Of a DNA stretch of 64,000 nucleotides, positions 1 through 13,500 are shown piece by piece. Source of the DNA: Dendrolimus kikuchii (lineage: Eukaryota; Arthropoda; Insecta; Lepidoptera; Lasiocampidae); contig CM034388.1 of assembly GCA_019925095.2 (NCBI GenBank), positions 6,904,501 to 6,968,500 of the forward strand. The letters run 5' to 3'. The notes below the pieces were generated by a model. It worked only from the letters and a program-made list of their open reading frames with translations. It ran no database searches and was not told the DNA's origin. The first letter of the stretch is position 1. Each line of letters starts with the position of its first letter. A program made the position numbers and the translations under genes.

Positions 1-326
1 TCAATTTTTAACCAGTTGGTAAGATATAGGAATCAGCAATGATTCGCCTTACTACTGGGTAAAAATTGACAAACTGTGCAAGCAATATCAATCTTCTAAC
101 AATGGTAGGGTACAAGAATGGATGAAGTAAGATACAGAAACACGGCATTAGAACATTAAACTCAAAACTATGGAACTCATACTACACTTACATTCGATTA
201 AAAAGGCACTTATAACATTCATCCCGATAAGAACTTCTACATAAATCTATGCAGAATATAAGGTGGATATTCATTAAAAATATTTTTTTACATATTTAAT
301 ACTTTCGTGTCGTTTCACTATGTCAG

Positions 327-470
327 GTTTCTATATCTGACCATCTATTCTTTTACCCTACCGTTGGTAGAAAATTGACATTGCTTGTATGGAGTTTATG
401 TCAAATTTTAACCAGTAGTGTGATACAAATGAACAAATAGTAAGATACAGGAATCCGGTTTAAAACACGA
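327..470. mobile_element. MITE family H, short inverted-repeat element
   Basis: About 140 bp. Left part reads CTATTCTTTTACCCTACC, GTTGGTAGAAAATTGACATT; right part is nearly its complement, GTCAAATTTTAACCAG and GATACAGGAAT. Related copies: about 1-150, 11470-11560, 38060-38195, 45765-45870, 50960-51100 and 52560-52640. Confidence 0.65.
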
Positions 471-1238
471 GCTTATAATATCTACGGTAACCCATAACTC
501 TGGGTTCAATGTCTTATCGGTTTCATTTTGTATAAATATATATTTACTGCTTTGTGTTACTAATTCTTAAATTGAAAATTCATACTTTTCGGTTGTTTCA
601 TCTCAAAACCCAGTAACTGAAAAAATTTTGAACCCATCATCATCATTTGAATGAAACTACTCTGAAGACTTTACTTATACGAGACAAGGATGAAAAGTAA
701 CAAAATGTTTGTTACTAGGTTTGAAATGGAGTAGCCTTCTTACGATATTTATTCATTCAAAAGCGTTTCTAATCCGAATCTTGTTCGTCTAAAATAGCAG
801 TTTCTTTGATTTAGGAAAATAACTTAGGATTCCACAACAAAATACAAAAATTAATCAGTTTTTTTTTACAATATGGTATAGAGTTCTAATTCGTTATGAA
901 AATTTTCCAATTAATATGTACTTTGTCCATTGTACTTTTTAAGAATGTTTACATTCTAATACACTGTATATTCCGTTAACTGCTATTTTAGTTATCAAAA
1001 CTATTATAATAATATTATTATCGTTATTAATAATAAACAATATCAGTAAACATCAAAATTATATTTCCGTTATGAGAAACTGTTATGTTTTTGTTATTGA
1101 AACTTATATCGGACGGTGAAAGGCTATCTGATACCGACATTTCGAAAGAAACTTGACATAAGTAATTTATTTCATTAGAATGTCTTAAATTTACGAAAAT
1201 ATAAAGAATCTGGATTACTATATTTTATTTTAACCTAT

Positions 1239-1508
1239 GCAGGAAGGGAGACAGAATACAATCTCCCGTGGCCGGTCGGCCTGTGGGAGAGTATTTACCC
1301 TTTTGGATGGCTACCACCCCTGGTCTAGACTATGCCGCCATAACAACCATGAGTTATGTTCCGGGTTCAGTGGCTAGATGTCAGTCTCCCTTAAGAGAAC
1401 AGCAGCGCATTTGTAGCATCTTTGGTGTTGCAAATATCCATAGGAGATGATAACCACTTTCTATCAGGTAGGCCGTCTGCCAGTCAGCTGGATCATGCAA
1501 TAAAAAAA
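1239..1508 (+). mobile_element. SINE-like family B
   Basis: A 270-bp repeat with blocks TTTGGATGGCTACCACC, CCGCCATAACAACC, GAGTTATGTTCCGG and CTGGATCATGCAATAAAAAA. The A-rich end suggests retroposition. The open frame across it is an accident. Confidence 0.72.
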
Positions 1509-1890
1509 ATACTATTAAAATCTTAAGATATTTTTTTCATTTAATTATATATAATACATAGGTTATTTAATTATTTTATATTGAAACTAGCAAACAGACA
1601 GACGGACCAACTTATGAAAAATTATTAACATCGCCTATAGATGTTTCCAACACCAGGAGAGAAGCCAACAGCATTGCCAACCTTTACGATGGGATGGGAT
1701 AGGAAGGAATAGAAGGATGGCATAAAGGGAATGGGATAATATAGGGAAGGAGAAGTAGGCCATCGGAACTCTCACTACTTTGATTTACTTGTTTAATTTT
1801 AAACTTCAAATTTAGAGTCATTCCAATATCCGCTAATTCCACGCGTGATTGTTTATTAGCACAAGCATAAATCTATGTTTCGTATCTCTA

Positions 1891-2277
1891 AGGCTACGTT
1901 CCAGAAGAGACTTACAACGACCACGTTCACAACGGCGATTTTTCCCGTTCCGCTTGCTTGCGGAAGTTACAATCATAAACTCTAGTGGAACGGATTATGT
2001 GGGTCGTTGATGTCATATACGACGAAATACCCAAATTTCATTGGTGGATTTGAAAATCGCGCCCTTTTTCAATGTCAAGAGATAGAAAGAATTAATGTTC
2101 TGTGATCAACGTCCACTTTGATCCACCTCTTGACATGGGTCGTTGTGAGCGCTGTGGGATCGAAAATGAAAACGTCATTAGTGACGTTTTCGCCACGACC
2201 GTAACGACCGTGGTCGTCACATGGAACGGCTGACGGAGTATTTTGGGCGTTGTGAGCTACTAATGGAACGCATCCTA
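1891..2277 (-). mobile_element. MITE family A copy (reversed)
   Basis: Begins AGGCTACGTTCC and ends near AATGGAACGCATCC, reversed relative to 39299. Nearly complete. Confidence 0.8.
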
Positions 2278-4532
2278 ATCCTAAGTATAGTTCTTGCAAT
2301 TCAAGAGACTGAGCGGGTTTTACTAGTGATAAACATGCATATACGGGTGCGTGCCAAAGGCGGATACGATTGTCGTTTACCTCAGACACGCACACTATCT
2401 CGATGTGCATGTACACGTTCAACCACGAGTAGAGCCAGCTCGCTTTCGTACATTGCAAGAACTATCTCTTTTCTTTCACCTTATCCCAGTTATTTAGGGG
2501 TCGGCACCATAATAATATGTCTTTTCTTTCCATACTCTTCTAATCTGAAATACATCCTCTGTCAAACCAAAAACATCATGTAATCCTTCACACAATCCAT
2601 CCATCTCTCTTTTCGTCTACCTTTACATTTGTCTCCATCAATAATATTCTTTTTGTTACATATACAGGTATACTATACATGTATAAATAATTTGTACAGA
2701 TTTTTTTTTATACATGTATAATAATAACACGAATATAATTTCTTGTGCTAAAAACAGAATTGCGTGTAGAGTTAGCAGATATCGGAATTTAGACTCAATT
2801 ACTGCCTTAACCGAATCTCAAAATGTCCTTTAAAACAAATAGCCTTTCAACCCTTGACATACATTCTCAAAACTGTTAATAACTAGCGACTCAGATTACA
2901 TTACGCACTATACATAATGAAAGGTTAGATGCGTTGTAATAAATTTCGTAATAAAAACGTGTCTATTACCATAAAGAATATTAGGAATAACAGTCGCCCA
3001 GTAAAAAACATAACTGAAAAACTCATAAATTCGACATGACAAGAGAGCGCCACAGTGCATTATTCGGACACTTTTTCAAGTTTTGGTATTTAAAACACAT
3101 TAATATTCGACCAAATAAATCTAAAATTTAAAATTATTATAATATTTGCAATGTAGTATGGCGTCGGCGCCAGTTATTAAGATTAAATTACTAGGCAAGG
3201 GACATTATAGAATTCCAATTTTATGAAAGACGAATCTAAACGAGAACAGCAGACAGGCGTGAGGATACTAAATCTCCGACTCTGATATCAGTTTACGCAG
3301 TTTAAGACTAACACTATCACTATCTCGTAATATACCAAGAAAATATACCCATTTCATACAAATCATACAACTCCTATATAAACAGAGTAAGACAACAACA
3401 CAATTAACGATCACGTGCCCAAACGCGATCTGCACTCTCATCGCGGACACATATGTGCTAATAGTGAGCTAAAGGGTTAAAGAAATATAAATAATTATGT
3501 ATGTAGTTCTGTTGCTTTATAGAGTTGAATATCGCAACAGAACTTGCTTTATTTAAATCTATAGATGTCTATAGCAAAATTTTAAATATTCATATTTTTT
3601 ATCTATATTTGTTATATCGACTATCAATTGTAGTAATACATTCAATAATTAAAGCAACCCGTGGCGGTGTTTATGTTACACGCATAGCACTTTGCTTTTT
3701 CTTTCGTTTTGTTTTTGAAATGAAAACTTCTTTAGGTGCACTGAGCACTTGGTTTTTTGGGTATTGCATGAGATTATGCCTTCCGTCACGCTCGGCTATG
3801 TAGCGCTCGCTCGGGTAAGTTGCCTCGAGTCGACTAAGTGAGCAAGAGAGAGATACTTAGTCCACGCGTCACTGCTGTAATCGTCTTGGTGAAGTTTTCA
3901 CTTCTGTCTTAAGCAAACATTAAGGTTTATTTAACATTTCGGCAGGGTAAATTCCGTAATTGAGGATTCATAATTTCAAAATTTTATTAAAAATGTGAAA
4001 TCATGATTGTAAATCGCGGTAAATTTCAAGAGAAAAGGAATGGTGAGCCTATTGTCACCCGCACCATGCTACAGAGCAAATTCCATAAGGATTTAATTTT
4101 TTAATAATTTGTTCATAATAAAATATGCTTTAAATAATAAAACTTCAAGAAAAGAGAAAATAATGACATACAGGCAAAAATGTCAAAGCAAATCACTCTA
4201 TCTGTGATACTTTCACGAAATAACTATGGGAACATTTATGGTGAAATTCGGTATATAGTTTCAATACCGAGCATGGGCATAGGATACTGTTTATACCGGT
4301 AAATGGGATGAATGCAATATATCCGTTGTAAAAGCTTCTTCTCAAATTTAAACTTAAAATGATTTACTAGGGATTTAGCCGCGGTGATGTCGCATAGAAA
4401 ACCCTAATGTTCTATATCAACTATTCATTCCTAATATTCTTCCGAGACTTTACACAGCCATCTGTTACTAAGGTGGTCCTAAGACGGGATTTAAAAACAA
4501 TATCATTTTACCACTTACATACAATATAAATA

Positions 4533-7500
4533 TTAAACTTTCTTTGTCCGTCTGTCTAGTCTTCTTTTCCTTAACGGCGAGGGAGATGTCACATTTACTA
4601 TGACATCGCTCAACAAGTTTTCATGTCTTGGTTTCTGTAACCTTTTCGCAGACCTCGTTCTGAATTTTGCAGACTCTTGGTTCTGTACTAAACTCGGCGT
4701 GAGAGACTTGATGCATCTGTTAGAAATATTAAATTTACAAAAAATCAAATGATCTTAGTCAAAAAAAAATCAAAGATTTTATTCAAAGAATTGAATTTCA
4801 AATTTTCACTTTAAAAAAAATTCAAAATGAAATATTTTACGTCACCTATGTTTTAAAAAAAAAAAAATTAAGCAGTATTCTCTACTGTGTTGTTTATTAC
4901 CACATGTTTTTATTAAAAGAATTAAAATATTATAATTGAAGACAAACTTCTTACCTGGCGGCTTCCTCTAGTTTCTTCGCGAGCAATTCATTCTTCATCT
5001 CGGCTGCTGCTAATTCTCTTAGCAGCTCAGATTTGGATTTGTTCTCTGGATATAGGTACGGATGTCGGATTAGGTCGTCCGCAGACGGACGAACGGTTGG
5101 ATCCGGATCAACCATTTTCTATAAAGAAAAAATATAATTACTACCCAAGAAGTGAGTGCTTCTTGGCCAGGATTCGTACCCATTTTATTTGAACGATACG
5201 CGAGTGTGTTAACCATCAACATAAAGCGACTTACCGACCTTTTATAATAGCAAAATAGCAAATGAATTTGCCTGAATTGACCACTCAAATTATTTATGGA
5301 CTGAAAAGCCCACGTGAGCCAGAGTACGTCAGTGTAAAGTTTGAAAAGTTTTCTGTGCATGCATGCACATCAGATCGGGCGCGTTATGCGGGTGCAAAAT
5401 GCTCCGTCAGCCGTTCCACATAGCGACCACAGTCGTTATGTTCGTGGCGGAAACGTCACTAACGACGTCATTATTGTCTATCACACAGCGCTCACAACGA
5501 CCCATGTCCAAGAGGTGGGTCGAAGTAGGCGTTCACCACAGACCACTAATTCTCTCTGTCGATTGACATTGAAAAATGCGCGATTTTCATATCAACCAAC
5601 GACATTTGTGTATTTCGTCGTTAACAACGCTTCATAATCCGCTCCACTAGAGTTTATGATTGTAACGTCCGCAAGCAAGTGGAACGAGAAAAATCGCGTT
5701 GTAATCGTGGTCGTAGTCGTACGTCGTGAACGTAGCCATCAAGGGCTCCATTTTGCTATTGCAATATAATGGCGTTGCGAAGATATTGAAAGTAACGATT
5801 CCATTGTGATAATGTCAAAATTTCGATTGAGACGATAATGTTCAACGATTTTGTCGCGATAGTAATAGCAGAATTGGGCCGCAGGTAAAAACAATTGGTT
5901 AGTATGAACCTTTAGTTGCAGTAGCTTTGGCAAAGAGTAGGTAACGAAAATGTTAAAAAATCTATATTAATATATATTGGAATACAGAGTGAAAAACTGA
6001 AATAATTTAACAATTTAAACAAGATCCGTTGACTACTTTTTGAAGTTTATATTGTTTGTTTATTGAATTTAAGTAGGTGGTAGGGCATTTTCACGTCTGG
6101 ATGGCTAGCAACCCCTGGTGTAGAGAATGCCGCCATAACAACTTTGAGTTATGTTCCGGCATCGGTGTCCATGTTCGGTTCTCCTTCAAGGCCGACAGCA
6201 CATTTGCAGCACCTCTGATATTGCTAATGTCCATAGACAACGGTAACCACTTTCGATCACAGTTGGGCCGTCAGCCTGTCTGCTGTGCTCCAGCAATAAA
6301 TAAAAAAAAACCTATTGATCCACACCCGCACAGACCTTTGTATAAACTAGTGTAGGTATATACAAATCATTATTATCAAGAACTCTACTAATAATAGAAT
6401 GTACTCTATTACATCATTAAGATAGAGTTGAACATGTGTAAGTAGAAGATAAAATTACAAGTGACTACTAAAAGCATTTTTTTTCTTTAGGATGGATTAT
6501 AAAAGATTATGAAATGTGGCTATTTTAGTGACCACTATTACATAATATGTATGTGTGCATGTGTTTTCCGTTGTATTGTTCAAACTTACCTTCAATAATG
6601 CATTGAATCCTCTTGATAAATTTGGTAAGTCAGGTAACTTTAATTTGAATACCGAGGGTGGACATGGGATATTTTTCCGTCTCTGTATCATTTTGGTTAT
6701 TTTGTCCTTTTTGCCCTTTTGCCCTTTTGCCCTTGGGCCCGTTTGCCCTTTTGCCATTTTGCCCTTTTGCTTTTTTGCCCTTTTACCATTTTGCCCTTTT
6801 GCCCTTTTGCCCTTTTGCCATTTTGCCCTTTTACCATTTTGCCCTTTTGCCCTTTGGCCCTTTTGCCCTTTTGCCCTTTTGCCCTTTTGCCCTTTTGCCC
6901 TTTTGCTCTTTTGCTCTTCAAATCACCGTTCTTGGGTAAGGGACCCCCACCCGCAACCTCGAAAAGTGTTAAACCTTTGAAGAGAGATTTTTTATGTTAA
7001 AATTTAAAATAAATAATAAAATCGAAAATAAAGGAATTATATAATGAATTGGGTAACCGCTGGGCCATAGATTCAGATTGAAGAATTCGATAGATGTGAC
7101 AAACATTGACTATTTTCATTATTTACCTCTTGATATTACTGGTTCAAAAGGCTTTAAAGCCAAAACTATAAAATTACAAAACCAATACACTAATGATTTG
7201 TTAACTCACCTAACGCAAATATATCCGCCTTCTGAAGGTGTTTCAGGTTTTCCTGTAACACTTCTTTTGGTAGATACCTGCAGTCGCCTTCTTCCACCTG
7301 AGGTGCAGAAGCCATAGTCACGTGACCAAGGTCACCTAAAAAAAAACAACAACTCAAGTAAATAACTGTAGTAAAAAAACGAAATCAAATTAATCCTACC
7401 AATTAAAAAAAAATGTTTATGGAGATGGACCTTTATTACTCTTTCACGTAAGAACTATCCAACGAATTTAGATGAAACTTAATGCTCCTACTTCACCTGC

Positions 7501-10500
7501 GTTAATGGCAGTGATTGAAGTCCAAAAACGACGACAGAACAGACAGACAAAGAGAAAATTTCCATTATTTACTATGGTCCAAGTGTCTGGATGTAGGCCC
7601 CAGGGTTGTCTGTGGTATATCCCCTTAACACAATGCTATCTGGCTTAACTTGGGTACATACAATGTGTCTGTCTGTTAACTATTTATTTTTTCTCAAAAA
7701 GATGTATTTCCTCACCGATCTTATACACGTGCCGTTGTTGTCGACTTGGCTGTTCGTCTTCATCGTATCCGTCATCGGGTTCGGGAGGCGGCGGCGGGGG
7801 CGGCTGCACGACGTCGTTGCACACGAATATGTTCTCTGGCTTCAAATCCATGTGCACCAGTTTCATGGCGTGTATGAAACTGCAATAGAAAAAAAAGTAA
7901 AACCAAGAGTTCCATTTATGACAAAGTCACGGGTAGTTAGTAGTGTTGGATAACCAACCGAAATTCCAAAAACGTAGTCATCCTGCCAATGGTAGTTCAT
8001 AAACCAGCTAAAAACCAGCTGATGCATTTTTGTCTAATAGGTAAATGACTCACTAAGCGACAGCCGATAGCCAGCTGACAACTAAGCCTTAATCGAGTGA
8101 GTCGTGAGTTTTATTCGATAACCATTAGCCAGTTGCTGAAATGGTTTACAACTTATCAATAGTTATTTTATGAACAACCGCTAATACATTGGCTTTTACA
8201 ATAGCTACCTACCTATAGTAGGTAGTATGAAATAAAGCACTCACGCGAGTCCGGACGCAACATGTTGCAGCAACACCATCATCTCACTCTCGCATAGGGG
8301 ACCGTCAGCGAGCCGTTGCTGCAACGAACCACCGTCGCAGTACTCACTCTGGATTATCATGTGGCCATCCTCAGTCCATGCCGAGTAATAACTGATGAAG
8401 AAAGAGAAAATATATTAATCGTTCATATTATTTTTGATCACCAGCGCTGTAGTATATTCATATCTTCTAAACTCTAAAATATATCAAAATGAAATAAATA
8501 TAATATTTAAAATAAATTTTGAAAAAAGAAGTAATCTATATTTTGAACAAAAATATGTACTGGTTTTTAAAACACTTATAATTTTGGTGTAAAACGCATA
8601 AAACATTTACACTGCATAGTCTGCCAATTTCTCATATATATAAAATTCTGCTTCTTATGTTGTATATGCAAAACTCGAAAAATAGTTGGTGAATAGATAT
8701 TTTGAATGTTGAATTTTAATAAAAGAGTGTTCTGTATTCTGCAGTTCCTACAGAAGTAATAAATTCCAAACACTGCGAGCTTTAGACAAAATACAACTAA
8801 AAAAAAGAAAAGACTGAGCCAGTAAAGCAAGCATAGCCAGGTTAAGCTATAGCCATAGTAATGCTACGAATTTGTAGGACACAAATTTAAAATGCCGTTG
8901 GAATTATCACAAGTATTTTATTAGAGAAGTACACATGTAGTAATTTGAATTATGTGTGTTGTTAATTTACAAATACAACCAAATAAAATAAATAAGTCCT
9001 AATCGTAAAGCAGAAAATCGTAATAAGGTAATACGAGCAAAGTCCCTTGATGTACGATTTCCGTTCCGAAAATACACTAAGTAACGCCTCGATCGCAGTT
9101 TAAATTCAACTAACTCTGTCTCAAAGTGTCGACAGAAATTCGGAAAATAGACACGAATAAGCTTAATCCGAAGTACATCCCTTTTAAGAACTTGCAATGT
9201 AATTTCGATACTAAAACGGTTTGTGATGTCTTTAACTTGACGACGGGCCGCCGCAAGGACGAAAGGGATTAGCCATTAACAATAGACGGCTACTTTGCTA
9301 AACTTAGAAATTAACGTGAACAAATAAATGACAGTGGATAAACGAAGACAATCAGAATCATAAAAATATTACAGATAATTTAAATTGTGTTTGCAAATGA
9401 TCATCATCGGTATGCAAGAATAATGCACCAAATAATAAATTTATGAATTCAAAGTCCAAATCCTGTACTCTATGCATACTTACTTGACGATATTCGGATG
9501 CTTTCCAACTGCAGAATGGGCATACACTTCGGTATATGCCGCTCTCTCTATTACAGTGCTGCCAACTGGCCGCAGCGACCTTTTCAGGGCATACACACAA
9601 CCGTCCAACTTGTTCAAACACTTTGTCACCAATCCAAACTCTCCACAACCAATGACGCCTAGTTCCACGAACTCGACGTTGTATCGAGATATGTTAGATT
9701 CCTAAAAATAATAAACATTGTAATAGTTATTCACCGATAAACCATATTTATTCAAAGCAATTACAAAACGATCTGAATAGTAAGATAATCAATACAAATA
9801 AAATAATCATTATTATGAATTACATCTACTTGATAGATATTATCCAATCGACAATCAACTTGTTACATTAGTGTAGTAATCTAACTCATTACATTTGTCT
9901 ATTAATCCAACTCTTTACAATAGCGTAGTACTCAAGCCTTCCAGTGAAGGAACTGCCTCGTAATGTTTTAGAAGTCCAGAGGTTTTCGCGTTTATGCCCC
10001 TTCACTTTTAGTAGTTGACTAAGTTATTCCTTTCTTGTTACAAATTAAGTAAAAATTAATTTCGAAGAATCCTATTAATATTATAAACTAAACCATTTCT
10101 TCAGGAAAGTTGTTTGCTTCTCTTTTATGCAAAAAATACTGATATGTCTTTATGAAATCTTACAGTAATATAGTTGCAATAAAAGTAACACACAAATCAT
10201 AATATTTATAAAGATATTGTTTATATTGGCCAAAACAGAAGAGTCAATCTTGCACTATGACGTCACAAGTACAGCTAGTAATTATGTAAAATTAATTGCA
10301 ACTATTCAAAACATTTAATTTTAAATGATATCAAGGTCTAGGCTTTAAAGATGAGAGGAGCGTGTGAAATCAAAGAAAGGGAAAGAAAGAAGAAGTTTTC
10401 TTCTTAGAGGAAGGAAAGAAAAGAAAAAGTATAATGATTATACAGATTTATTATAAGTATTACTTACACGGATTCTTTTCGCGGGTAATTCTGGTGTAGA

Positions 10501-13500
10501 GCCCCATGTAGGTGTCTTTGACAATGCCCTTTTCTTCCTATTCAATGCTTGACCTAAAAAAAACATTGTTAATAAATATATGCTTCATACTGTTCAAGCT
10601 TTTGCCTACATAAGTACATAGGTGTACTTATAACCCTAAATAAATTATGCAGTAAATCGCAACAATAACTTACCATCAGGTGTGAATGGGTTGATATTGA
10701 CTAGTGGTTTCTTCGAGCATAGTCTCGATTCTTCCAGCTCGTCCGGTGGCAGGCTGCCGAGGGCGCTGTCGTCGTCAAAGGCCGGCGGATGTAAGTGGTG
10801 ACTGGAGCCAGACGGCATGCCTAAATGTCAAAACAAGCGTATTTATTTATGTTACTAGGTTTCTATGTTACTATCTACTCTTTTACCTTACCATTCTATT
10901 ATATCTATGTCCAGGCTTTAAAAGTGGTAAGAAAGTCGAACCAGTTAAACCCTAGTACATAAGAATTGTTCATTTCGGTTTTGTTGAATAAAAAAAAACG
11001 GGTGGGGTATAGATACACGGCACATTTATTTAGTATGAACAAATCCGAACTTTTTTAATATAGGTTAGAAGGCTGAGGCCGCCTTAACCTTCGTGGTTAT
11101 TTTTTTTTATAACCACCCAAAATTAATTTTATATCTCAAGTAATAATTAAATGTCCCTATATCTATACCGCACCCAAAAAAACCGGTTTTTAACAATTTT
11201 GAACGTTTTTTACTGCACATTTGCATGCAACCACATGTTGACACACTTCTACTACTTGCGGAATATACTAGTTACAGGTTTATATAACACTCTGAATGAA
11301 TATCCTTCATTTTCAGATGCTTTGTGCAGCTTTTGGTAACAAATTGGCTGCAAGAATTTTGGGTTGGTGTATTAACTGTGGTTTGTAAATTTTTGTGCTT
11401 CTATCGATTTCTTCCCATACAATGCTGGCAGGCAAGCATGTATTTCTTTGAGCCAAAGCACCTTGGAAATTGTTACCTTACACCATTGGTAAAAAGTTGA
11501 TATTACTTGTTTGAAATTTTGCCAAATCTTAACCACTATAAGTAAGGAATGAATGTAAGATATATATACGCAACATCAATGGTGTCATGTGCCATTCTCG
11601 TCATGTGTTTGGACGTACAGTGGATTTAATTTATAACAACCTCGGTTATAGCGACGTAACTCTTAGGACCGTTGAATTTAAAGTATACTTTCAGATAAAG
11701 ATATAGCGACTTCGGATGTAACGCCGATTTTGGGTATAGCGATTAGAATTAAGAAACCATTTGTAAAAAAGTTTCTAAACCCCTTGCACGTATTGCGACC
11801 GACTCTACACACTCAGAAGGACTCAACAAACACAGTTTCATTTAAAAAAATCATAAAGCTTTCTTTTGTATAATTATGTAGGTAAAGTTAAGTCTGAAAA
11901 TTGAATAGAGGACATTTGGAGATGTATAGTTTTACCTACGTGTTTTCTTTGTTTCTACCTTTTTACATAGTCACTTCCGGATATAGGTACGGAATTATAG
12001 TGGTCTCTTCATTGTCTTTATATCCGAAATCCACTGTATTATAATTCAAAACATCTTTAAAGACTAAACCAATGATAAATCAGGAAGCGACAGAATGACA
12101 TGCAAAATAAATCTCACCCGACTGATTGGTGAGTTTGGGCGGAAACAGTCTGGATCTGGGCGGATGGTGCGTCGGCGTCGAACACTTCTCGAGCAAAGAC
12201 TTCGGCGTGTGTGGTGTGTCAAAGAGTCTGAAAAGGAAATTTTCAAATTATTTTATGGTTCAATACCTATTTTTTATAGCTTGAGCAAGGCAGAACAATA
12301 CTAGTAAGTATAATAAAAGCCCATTAAAAAATATAATTCTGAGAAAGCCTTTTCTCGGGGCGCCAGCGCCAATTGTCAATTTGTAATCTGTTCTTGTGTT
12401 TCCATATAGATACACATCACTACTTATTTAACTAACTATTTAAAAGATACAAGTGTACACGTAAGATGGACGGGGAATATGAGGAAAACATAAGAATCCC
12501 GTTTTTGCCAATATTGATACGAGAAAAATGTGAAGGCGGTTAAAAATTGACAATAGTTGTAGAATCATCTATCTACTTATCTCATTCTAATACGCGTGTC
12601 ATACTATGTGTTGGCATCCTGAAATATATGGCAGCTAATTTGCATTTAAAGGAGCTGTTATAAAGCTGTAGTTGTAGATATTACTCATATAATAATGTCA
12701 TAATAGAAACAATAACTATTTTAACGCAAATATTTATTGATCTGTTGTAGTGATTAACAAGGATTTGTAAGCGAATTTTAAGAAGAGTAATGACATATGG
12801 CTTTAACTTGTCCTTTCAAAATTAATGTAGGGATAGAGTGGTGAAATGGATTAGCTGGCATGCATTTCTACTGGCTATTGGCCATGATACTGTTATATTT
12901 ACTAAATGGTTTTGGTGGTATTTGTAACAGGTATTTACAAGTTGCTGGACATTTTAGCCTTTCAACATATAATTGGTGGTGCTTTCAAGTATTTCGTAGT
13001 ATTTAAATGGTGGTGAGGCAAGGCAGACAGTTGTCCTACCAATAACCAGGCGCTACACTATTCAGTAAACTGAGTAAGTGATAAATTTATGATATCATTA
13101 AACATATATGGGATTGTTGTTGTGTGTTTTACCATGTATATTTGAGATGATATAGACTTTTAAAATAGTAATTTAATAACTGTGAGGCATGGGGTGACTA
13201 ATAGGGGAGGTTGGAGAGTATCGGGCTAGGTCAGGCCCAATTTTTATGTCAATTGGTAATATATCTAAATGTGTTATTATTAAATGATTGAATAGACTTA
13301 TTTTTTTCTCTTGTTAGGTATATACGTTTATTCATTTATTTTTTAGTCTTGACAACACTTACATATTATGTTTTATCTCTTTTACTTTAGATACATAATT
13401 ATTTAATGTAGTTTTAACATTTTAATTTAAAAAATTAGCTGTCTGCACTTCTCCATATAAACGACATATTATCTATATTAAATCTCACACTTTTTCGTGT

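Larger units (their letters stand above)
1..4532. other. Repeat-rich region downstream of Wee1, no gene seen
   Basis: I found no exon chain with coding character here. The open frames are short and lack splice context or family motifs. The stretch holds two copies of a short inverted-repeat MITE (about 1-150 and 327-470), a SINE-like repeat (1239-1508), a related fragment around 1590-1720, and a 390-bp MITE (1891-2277). The rest is AT-rich DNA with poly(A/T) runs, and an (ATGT/ATAC)-rich patch lies near 2660-2720. Wee1 ends at 4533, so its 3' untranslated region lies in the right-hand part. Confidence 0.6.

Noticed and set aside
5341..5637. 98-residue open frame
   Set aside because: It lies in a MITE family A copy; similar frames recur in the other copies (39288-39554), so it is repeat-derived.
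6658..6980. Open frames of ALLPFCPF repeats on the plus strand
   Set aside because: They are translations of the 8-bp minisatellite, not genes.
7135..7173. Possible Wee1 exon between ATTTTATAG and GAG|GTAAAT
   Set aside because: Its translation does not match Wee1; the real C-lobe segment was found at 6974.
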